A stretch of DNA of 7,334 nt from an uncultured Bordetella sp. (lineage in GTDB: Bacteria > Pseudomonadota > Gammaproteobacteria > Burkholderiales > Burkholderiaceae_B), in assembly GCA_937881145.1 (NCBI GenBank), contig CALGFL010000517.1, forward strand, positions 1-7,334, given 5' to 3'. Position numbers and translations under genes: made by a program. Below, in pieces: positions 1 to 4,904 of the stretch. The number at the start of each line of letters is the position of its first letter. The stretch's first letter is position 1. The notes under the pieces are model-generated. The model was given only the letters and a program-made list of their open reading frames with translations, was not told where the DNA came from and made no database searches.

Positions 1-3000
1 AAGCGATGCAGCGGGGGTCCTTGGAAGAGTTCGCCAGATTCAGCTTGATATTGGACACGAGCCGGGACGTCGCGGGCCGCTGCTTGCTTGCCGGCATGCC
101 CGCCGCGATTTGCGGCGCGCGCGGCGCGGCCGCATGGAGCGCCGCGTCGCATTCCTTGATGCGGACGATGGCCTGGTCCAGCCATTTTCTGGCCTGGGCC
201 GAAAACTCCACGTCGCAATCGACGCGATCCATCAGGCGCGTGGCGCCCAGGAGGTCGAGGCATTCGTCGAGCTTGCGGCCGTGGCCGCAGAACTGCTCGT
301 AGTTGCGATCGCCCAGGGCCAGCACCGAGAAGTGCACGCCGCCCAGGCTGCCAGGGGCTTGCGCTTGCAGGCCGCTCCAGAACGCGCTGCCGTTGTCCGG
401 CGGATCGCCGTCGCCGAAGGTGCTGGTCATCAGCAGCACGTATTGCGCTTTCGCGAGCTGCCCGACGTCGCAGTCCTGCATGCAGGCCAGATGGATCTCG
501 AAGCCGGCCTGCATCAGGCGGGTGGCGTAGTCTTCCGTCAGGGATTCCACGCTGCCGGTCTGGGATGCCCATAGCAATTGCACTCTGGGTCTTGTACGCG
601 GCGTGACCGGGTGGTCGCGGTCGCGTTCCAGCCCGATCGGCTCGGTTGCGCGCGCGGGCTGCGGCGCCGGTGCGCGGCTGAACAGGCCGGCCAGCAGGCC
701 GTCGAGCCACATGCGCTTTTCGGCGGGCAAGGGCGCGTTGGGCGGCAGCATGGGCACCAGGCCGGCCAGGCTGGCGGCGCCGCTATTGCGCAGCCCGTTC
801 AGGAAGCCCGACAGATAAACCTGTTCGGCATCGGCAAGCTTGGGTACGGGAGCGTCGTCCAGGGCGAGTATCGCCGCGAAAGTATTGATATGAGGCATCG
901 TGGGTTCTTCGACGGCAAGAGGAGCCGCGGGCTGCTCGGCCGCCTCCCGTCCCGGCGGCGCCAGGCGAGTGAGCGCGACCGCGCAAAACTTGATTTCCGG
1001 CTGCAGCGAAACGGGGTCCACCGCGTCGTGGGTGAGCGCGTTCACGCACAAGTCTTCGCCGTACAGATCGTTCCAGTGCATGGGCGCGAAGCAGGTGCCG
1101 GGCAGCACGCGCTCGGTGACCGCGGCGGGCAGCACGGCGCGCCCGCGCGCCGACTTGATCTGGACACTGTCCTTGGGCGATATGCCCAGGGCCTGGGCGT
1201 CGCTGGGATGGATTTCGACGAAGGGCGACGGATTGAGCTTGTTCAGCGTGCTCACCTTGCCCGTCTTGGTCAGGGTGTGCCATTGGTGCTGCAGGCGGCC
1301 GGTGTTCAGGACGAGCGGATATTGCGTCGAGAGCGTTTCGGCCGCGTCCGCGTGAGACCGGGAGGAAAAAGCGTTTCGGCCCTGGGGCGGCCCGGCGGCC
1401 AAAAATCGGGCCTTGCCGCTGGGCGTCGGAAACGCCAGGCGGGGTAGGGTGCCGTCGGCCAGCACGCGCGGCGTCCGGCTCACGCCGTCGTTGAGATAGC
1501 GGATGGGGTTGCGGCTGCCGGCGTCCGGCGCCACAGGCCACTGCAAGGGGCCGCGGCGCAGTGCTTCGTGGCTGGCGCCGCGCAGATCGTAGCCCGTGTC
1601 GGGGTTGGAGAAGCGCGTGATCTCGTCGAAGACCTCGGCTGCATCGCGGTAGGTAAAGGCCTGGGCGTAGCCCATGGCGCAGGCCACGTCGGCGATGATG
1701 CGCCAGTCGGGCAAGGCCTGGCCTGGCGGCGCGACGGCTTGCCGCATCAGGGTGAGGTTGCGCTCCGAATTGACCATCACGCCTTCGCCCTCGGCCCACA
1801 GCGCGCCGGGCAGCAGAATATCGGCGTAGCGATTGGTCTCGGTGTCGAGGAACGCATCTTGCGCGATGATCAGCTCGGCCGCCTGCAGCCCTGCCGCGAC
1901 GTTCGAGCGGTTGGGCACGGAGGCCGCCGGGTTGGTGCAGATGATCCAGCAGGCCTTGATTTCGCCCGCCGCCATGCGCGAGAACAAGTCGACGGTGCCT
2001 TGCCCCGCGTTCGCATGCAGCGCGCCCTCGGGCAGGCCCCACACGGCCTCGGCATGACGTCGGTCCGCGGCGGACAGGACCGAGCGCTGGCCCGGCAGGC
2101 CGGGACCCATATAGCCCATCTCGCGTCCGCCCATGGCGTTGGGCTGGCCGGTCAACGAGAACGGGCCGCTGCCCGGCCGGCAGATCTTGCCCGTGGCCAG
2201 GTGCAGGTTGCACAGCGCGTTGGTGTGCCAGGTGCCGCGGGTGCTCTGGTTCAAACCCATGGTCCAGCAGCTCAGCCACTCGGGCGCTTCGCCTATCCAT
2301 TGCGCGGCTTTGAGGATGTCGGCCTCGGCCAGACCGGTGATGCGCGCGACTTTTCCGGGTGGATAGTCGGCCAGAAAGCCGGGCATCTGGTCCCAGCCTT
2401 CGGTGAATTCGGCGATGAAGGCCGTGTCGATCTTGCCCTGCGCGTGCAGCAGGTGCAGCAGGCCGTTGAGCAGCGCGAGGTCGGTGCCCGGGCGTATCTG
2501 CAGGAACAAGTGCGCCTTGTCGGCGGTGATCGTGCGGCGCGGATCGACGACGATGAGCCGCGCGCCCGCCTTGATCCGGCTCATCATGCGCAAATACAGG
2601 ATGGGATGGCAGTCGCCCATGTTCGAGCCGACGACGAAGAACAGATCGGCGCGGTCGAAGTCGTCGTAGGAGCCGGGCGGCGCATCCGCACCCAGCGAGA
2701 GCTTGTAGCCGCTGCCGGCGCTGGCCATGCAAAGGCGCGAGTTCGATTCGATGTGGCGGGTGCCGATATAGCCCTTGGCGAGCTTGTTCGCCAGGTATTG
2801 GGCTTCCATCGACATCTGGCCCGACACGTAGAAGGACACGGCATCCGGACCATGCGCGTCGATGAGGCCGCGCAGGCGGCGCGCGGTCTCGCGCGTGGCC
2901 TCGTCCATGGGCAGGGGTACCGGGTCCTGCCCGCGCGCGCGCCGCGCGTAGGCGCCGAGCAGGCGTCCCGAATCGCGCAGCACGACGTGCGCGGACGAGC

Positions 3001-3142
3001 CCTTGGTGCAGAGCCGGCCGGCATTGGCGGGATGGTCCGGGTCGCCGGACACCTTCGTCACCTCGCCGTCCGCGACGTGCAGGATCATGCCGCAGCCCAC
3101 GCCGCAATACGGACAGACGGTCTTTACGGTGGATTCCGCCAT
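1..3142 (-). CDS. nasA: Assimilatory nitrate reductase fused to a CysJ-like flavoprotein reductase (3' end outside window)
   Basis: This cytoplasmic molybdenum enzyme should reduce nitrate to nitrite. The ATG at 3142-3140 opens a frame with no stop to the left edge (1047 complete codons). The N-terminus carries a [4Fe-4S] motif, C10-x2-C13-x3-C17 with C45. C138, in NSRLCMAS, is the likely Mo ligand. YPLVLNTGR at about residue 608 starts the molybdopterin-dinucleotide-binding domain. Residues 749-850 form a linker containing a segment like the CysJ N-terminus (LADAEQVYLSGFLNG). A flavodoxin domain follows from about residue 853 (ASQTGS at 859-864, STFGDGDPPDN further on). Near residue 1025 an FNR-type FAD domain begins (ATSRLVSNIKLNL) and runs off the window. 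The fused flavin module implies direct NADPH-linked electron supply; this is inferred from CysJ. No signal peptide is visible, which fits an assimilatory enzyme. The gene lies 29 nt after the transporter, probably co-transcribed, with only a weak GAAGAG ribosome site 13 nt upstream. A repeat element interrupts residues about 581-591 in frame. Confidence 0.93.
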   Translation of the reverse strand, partial: MAESTVKTVCPYCGVGCGMILHVADGEVTKVSGDPDHPANAGRLCTKGSSAHVVLRDSGRLLGAYARRARGQDPVPLPMDEATRETARRLRGLIDAHGPDAVSFYVSGQMSMEAQYLANKLAKGYIGTRHIESNSRLCMASAGSGYKLSLGADAPPGSYDDFDRADLFFVVGSNMGDCHPILYLRMMSRIKAGARLIVVDPRRTITADKAHLFLQIRPGTDLALLNGLLHLLHAQGKIDTAFIAEFTEGWDQMPGFLADYPPGKVARITGLAEADILKAAQWIGEAPEWLSCWTMGLNQSTRGTWHTNALCNLHLATGKICRPGSGPFSLTGQPNAMGGREMGYMGPGLPGQRSVLSAADRRHAEAVWGLPEGALHANAGQGTVDLFSRMAAGEIKACWIICTNPAASVPNRSNVAAGLQAAELIIAQDAFLDTETNRYADILLPGALWAEGEGVMVNSERNLTLMRQAVAPPGQALPDWRIIADVACAMGYAQAFTYRDAAEVFDEITRFSNPDTGYDLRGASHEALRRGPLQWPVAPDAGSRNPIRYLNDGVSRTPRVLADGTLPRLAFPTPSGKARFLAAGPPQGRNAFSSRSHADAAETLSTQYPLVLNTGRLQHQWHTLTKTGKVSTLNKLNPSPFVEIHPSDAQALGISPKDSVQIKSARGRAVLPAAVTERVLPGTCFAPMHWNDLYGEDLCVNALTHDAVDPVSLQPEIKFCAVALTRLAPPGREAAEQPAAPLAVEEPTMPHINTFAAILALDDAPVPKLADAEQVYLSGFLNGLRNSGAASLAGLVPMLPPNAPLPAEKRMWLDGLLAGLFSRAPAPQPARATEPIGLERDRDHPVTPRTRPRVQLLWASQTGSVESLTEDYATRLMQAGFEIHLACMQDCDVGQLAKAQYVLLMTSTFGDGDPPDNGSAFWSGLQAQAPGSLGGVHFSVLALGDRNYEQFCGHGRKLDECLDLLGATRLMDRVDCDVEFSAQARKWLDQAIVRIKECDAALHAAAPRAPQIAAGMPASKQRPATSRLVSNIKLNLANSSKDPRCIA
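1374..1404 (+). repeat. Second copy of the dispersed inverted-repeat core, inside the nitrate reductase gene
   Basis: TTTCGGCC and GGCCAAAA flank a 15-nt centre that is nearly identical to the transporter copy (29 of 31 core positions overall). It is inverted relative to the reductase gene. In the gene's frame it is open and gives LAAGPPQGRNA at residues 581-591, a loop between GKARF and the conserved YPLVLNTGR segment. The outer flank that accompanies the core in the transporter copy is absent or decayed here. Confidence 0.75.
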
Positions 3143-3171
3143 GGTGCGCGATGTTCTCTTCGAGTGCGGGA

Positions 3172-4557
3172 TCAGCGCGTGGGCGCGGCGGCCAGCGGGG
3201 ACGCCTCGGCGAGATGGCCTGTGCCCAAACGCACCGCGAGCGCGCACAGCGCCGAACACGCCACGAAGACGCCCAGGATGGACACGGTCTGCTGCACGTC
3301 GCCTACGCTTTTCATCACGAAACCCGCGGCCACCGCGCCGACGTTGCCGCCCGCGCCCACGATGCCGGCCACGCCGCCCAGGGCCTTGCGGTCGATGAAG
3401 GGCACCAGCGCATAGGTGGCGCCGCAGGCCATGTGCGTGAACAGGCCGAAGGTCACCATGGCGACAATGGCCATGCCCGCGCTCTGCGCGTGCGCGAACC
3501 AGAGCAGCCCCAGGCCTTCGCCCAGCAGCAGCGCGGCCAGGAGCGGAGCGCGCCAGCCCGGGTCGCCGCGCCTGGCCGTCCTGTCGGACAGGATGCCGCC
3601 CAGGGCGCGGGCGAACAGGGCGAGCAGGCCGAAGGCGCCCGCGGCCAGGCCCGCGTCGGCCAGCGACAGATGGAAGTGGTTCACGTAGTACGTGGCCGCC
3701 ACGGTGTGCACGAAGAGTTCGACGCCGAAGCAGCAGCCATAGGTGACGAACAGCATCCAGACGCGGTAGTTCGCGCACGCGGCGCCGAAGCTGGCCCAGC
3801 CGGACTTTTGGCCGCCGGGCCGCCCCAAGGCCAAAACGGCCCCCTCGGGGGGCAGCAAGCCTTTAGGCGCAGCGTGGGGGCCACTCCCTTCGCCGTCGAT
3901 GGCGATGCCCTGCTTGCGCAGTTCGAGGAAGTCGCCCTGCGGGCAATCTTGCGTGTAGCGCCAATACACGACGGCCATGATCAGCAATGCCAGCGCGGGC
4001 ACGAGCAGCGCCATGCGCCAGGCCGACGCTTCGTGCATGCCCAGGACCATGAGCGCGGCCAGCAGCATGGGCATCAGCGCCTGGGCTGCGCCGGCTCCCG
4101 AATTGCCCCATCCGGCGCTGGCGGCGTTGGCCGTGCCCACCACGTTGGGCGCGAACATGACGCTGGTGTGATATTGGGTGACGACGAAGCTCGCGCCGAC
4201 GGCGCCGATGCCCAGGCGGCACAGCAGCACCGAGGTATACCCCGAGGCGCAGGCCAGGGCCGCGACGGGAATCGCGCCCAGCGCCATGAGGCCGGCGTAG
4301 ACCCGGCGCGGACCATAGCGGTCGCACAAGGGGCCGACGATCAGGCGCACCAGGATGGTGGCTGCCACGGCGGCGATGTTGATGTCGGCGATCTGGCCCG
4401 GCGTGAGCGCGAACTCGCGCGCGAGCACCGGCATCAGCGGCGCGCTGGCGAACCAGGCGAAGAAGCAGACGAAGAACGCCATCCACGTCAGGTGGAAGGC
4501 GCGCATGGGCGCGGTGTGCAAGTTGAACAGATCGACGCGGCTGGCTTTCTCGGACAT
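3172..4557 (-). CDS. narK: NarK/NasA-family nitrate/nitrite MFS transporter
   Basis: This 461-residue inner-membrane protein belongs to the nitrate/nitrite porter family of the major facilitator superfamily and should import nitrate for assimilation or exchange it for nitrite. Both nitrate-signature motifs are present: GWGNSGAG at 149-156 and GAGGNVG ending at 407, with N405. Arg71 in TM2 and Arg317 in TM8 occupy the positions of the two substrate-binding arginines known from E. coli NarK. The MFS motif GPLCDRYGPRR is at 75-85. Hydrophobic segments along the length fit about 12 helices. The ATG at 4557 was preferred over an in-frame ATG at 4665 because it has AGGAG 9 nt upstream, matches the family's N-terminus (FNLHTAPMRAFHLTWMAFF) and lies downstream of the sigma-54 promoter at 4618-4603. 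The longer start would precede that promoter. Residues 227-253, in the central TM6-TM7 loop, are encoded by an inserted repeat element. The symbol is by family; the gene could equally be called nasA or nrtP in other schemes. Confidence 0.93.
   Translation of the reverse strand: MSEKASRVDLFNLHTAPMRAFHLTWMAFFVCFFAWFASAPLMPVLAREFALTPGQIADINIAAVAATILVRLIVGPLCDRYGPRRVYAGLMALGAIPVAALACASGYTSVLLCRLGIGAVGASFVVTQYHTSVMFAPNVVGTANAASAGWGNSGAGAAQALMPMLLAALMVLGMHEASAWRMALLVPALALLIMAVVYWRYTQDCPQGDFLELRKQGIAIDGEGSGPHAAPKGLLPPEGAVLALGRPGGQKSGWASFGAACANYRVWMLFVTYGCCFGVELFVHTVAATYYVNHFHLSLADAGLAAGAFGLLALFARALGGILSDRTARRGDPGWRAPLLAALLLGEGLGLLWFAHAQSAGMAIVAMVTFGLFTHMACGATYALVPFIDRKALGGVAGIVGAGGNVGAVAAGFVMKSVGDVQQTVSILGVFVACSALCALAVRLGTGHLAEASPLAAAPTR
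3805..3882 (-). repeat. Dispersed GC-rich inverted-repeat element inside the transporter gene
   Basis: The core at 3806-3836 has perfect 8-bp arms (TTTTGGCC and GGCCAAAA) around a 15-nt centre. It matches the element at 1374-1404 at 29 of 31 positions when read on the opposite strand. To its right are a C5-TC-G6 run (3840-3852) and a second perfect inverted repeat, GGCCCCC (3838-3844) with GGGGGCC (3876-3882). In the gene's frame the element is open and encodes the Pro/Gly-rich residues 227-253, including LLPPEGAV and GRPGGQKSG, in the cytoplasmic TM6-TM7 loop. Outer limits are approximate. Confidence 0.75.
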
Positions 4558-4566
4558 GGCTTCTGG

Positions 4567-4571
4567 CTCCT
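4567..4571 (-). promoter_or_regulatory. Ribosome binding site of the transporter gene
   Basis: The minus strand reads AGGAG here, followed by 9 nt and then the ATG at 4557. It decides the transporter start in favour of 4557 over the upstream in-frame ATG at 4665, which has no comparable site. Confidence 0.8.
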
Positions 4572-4602
4572 GGAAATGGAAATGGCGTCCTGATCCACAT
4601 CT

Positions 4603-4618
4603 AGCAAGCATCGTGCCA
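4603..4618 (-). promoter_or_regulatory. Sigma-54 (RpoN) promoter driving the transporter-reductase operon
   Basis: The minus strand reads TGGCACG-ATGC-TTGCT, a full match to the known -24/-12 consensus TGGCACG-N4-TTGCW. The GG at 4617-4616 and the GC at 4605-4604 are separated by exactly 10 bases. Transcription should begin near 4592, leaving a leader of about 35 nt before the transporter ATG. Sigma-54 promoters need an enhancer-binding activator; the NtrC-like dyads at 4718-4767 would be centred about 135 and 168 bp upstream of this start. Confidence 0.9.
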
Positions 4619-4640
4619 AGGGCGCGAGCGCACCTGAATC

Positions 4641-4660
4641 CGCACGGATCCCTTCGTGCG
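4641..4660. repeat. Short inverted repeat, 6-bp arms with 8-nt spacer
   Basis: CGCACG-N8-CGTGCG is a perfect inverted repeat upstream of the leftward sigma-54 promoter. It should lie outside both predicted transcripts, so it is more likely a protein-binding dyad or chance in GC-rich DNA than an RNA structure. Confidence 0.4.
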
Positions 4661-4680
4661 GCCACCGGCGCGGCGCCGGG

Positions 4681-4696
4681 CCGGGCGTTTGCCCGG
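4681..4696. repeat. Short inverted repeat, 6-bp arms with 4-nt loop
   Basis: CCGGGC-GTTT-GCCCGG is a perfect inverted repeat between the leftward promoter and the NtrC-like dyads. It resembles a terminator stem but has no T-run on either strand and no gene ending there, so no terminator is called. Confidence 0.4.
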
Positions 4697-4717
4697 GCTG
4701 TTCATTTGGGTGCGGGT

Positions 4718-4734
4718 GGCATCAATCCGATGCG
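4718..4734. promoter_or_regulatory. Second, weaker NtrC-like dyad
   Basis: GGCATC-AATCC-GATGCG contains a perfect 5-5-5 dyad (GCATC-N5-GATGC) that keeps four of six NtrC consensus bases in each arm. Its centre (4726) is 33 bp, about three helical turns, from the centre of the stronger site (4759), similar to the paired NtrC sites upstream of enteric glnA. On sequence alone it would be a weak site that depends on cooperativity. Confidence 0.45.
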
Positions 4735-4750
4735 ACGGCGGTGCGGATAT

Positions 4751-4767
4751 TGCACCGCACAAGTGCA
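4751..4767. promoter_or_regulatory. Probable NtrC binding site (strong dyad)
   Basis: TGCACC-GCACA-AGTGCA matches the 17-bp NtrC architecture TGCACC-N5-GGTGCA at all but one arm position; the A in place of G is the symmetric partner of the TGCACT half-site variant known from enteric sites. It lies between two sigma-54 promoters in a nitrogen-assimilation locus, as expected. It overlaps another perfect inverted repeat, CGGTGC-N7-GCACCG (4739-4757), which could be an alternative site for a different regulator. Confidence 0.75.
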
Positions 4768-4820
4768 CGATCCAGGCGGGCGCCCCGCTGGCTGCGCGTG
4801 CCAGGGCAGGTCGATCGACT

Positions 4821-4836
4821 TGGCACGCCGCTTGCT
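4821..4836 (+). promoter_or_regulatory. Sigma-54 (RpoN) promoter driving nirB
   Basis: The plus strand reads TGGCACG-CCGC-TTGCT, again a full consensus match, with GG at 4822-4823 and GC at 4834-4835 separated by 10 bases. Transcription should begin near 4847, about 58 nt before the nirB ATG. The stronger NtrC-like dyad is centred about 88 bp upstream and the weaker one about 121 bp upstream, both usual enhancer distances. Confidence 0.92.
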
Positions 4837-4904
4837 TATAGAGATGTATGCCAACGCGCATTCACGCGCCCAGGCCCCCTCGTGAGACTCCGGCCCTGAA
4901 TTTT

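Larger units (their letters stand above)
4558..4904. promoter_or_regulatory. Divergent control region between the transporter-reductase operon and nirB
   Basis: This 347-bp stretch has no credible gene. It contains, left to right: the transporter's ribosome site (4567-4571), a leftward sigma-54 promoter (4603-4618), two short perfect hairpin-forming inverted repeats (4641-4660, 4681-4696), two NtrC-like dyads (4718-4734, 4751-4767), a rightward sigma-54 promoter (4821-4836) and a nirB leader of about 58 nt. The arrangement suggests one shared enhancer serving both directions. No convincing sigma-70 promoter was noticed. Confidence 0.85.

Noticed and set aside
783..3107. Long open frame on the minus strand, 774 codons, out of frame with the nitrate reductase
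   Set aside because: It is a compositional shadow: Arg/Pro/Ala-rich with no domains, while the frame from 3142 encodes a recognisable nitrate reductase with all motifs.
3143..3171. Separate promoter or terminator between the transporter and the nitrate reductase
   Set aside because: The 29-nt gap has no stem followed by T-run and no promoter-like elements; co-transcription is simpler.
1568..3415. Long open plus-strand frame across the reductase and transporter genes
   Set aside because: It overlaps two well-supported minus-strand genes, has low-complexity composition and no recognisable domain.
4558..4665. Longer transporter N-terminus starting at 4665
   Set aside because: It would start upstream of the sigma-54 promoter, lacks a good ribosome site and adds residues atypical of the family.
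4847..4904. NasR/NasT-type ANTAR antitermination hairpins in the nirB leader
   Set aside because: The leader is only about 58 nt. The one small stem (GCGC-ATTCAC-GCGC, 4856-4869) lacks the A1/G4 hexaloop pattern, and there is no terminator.
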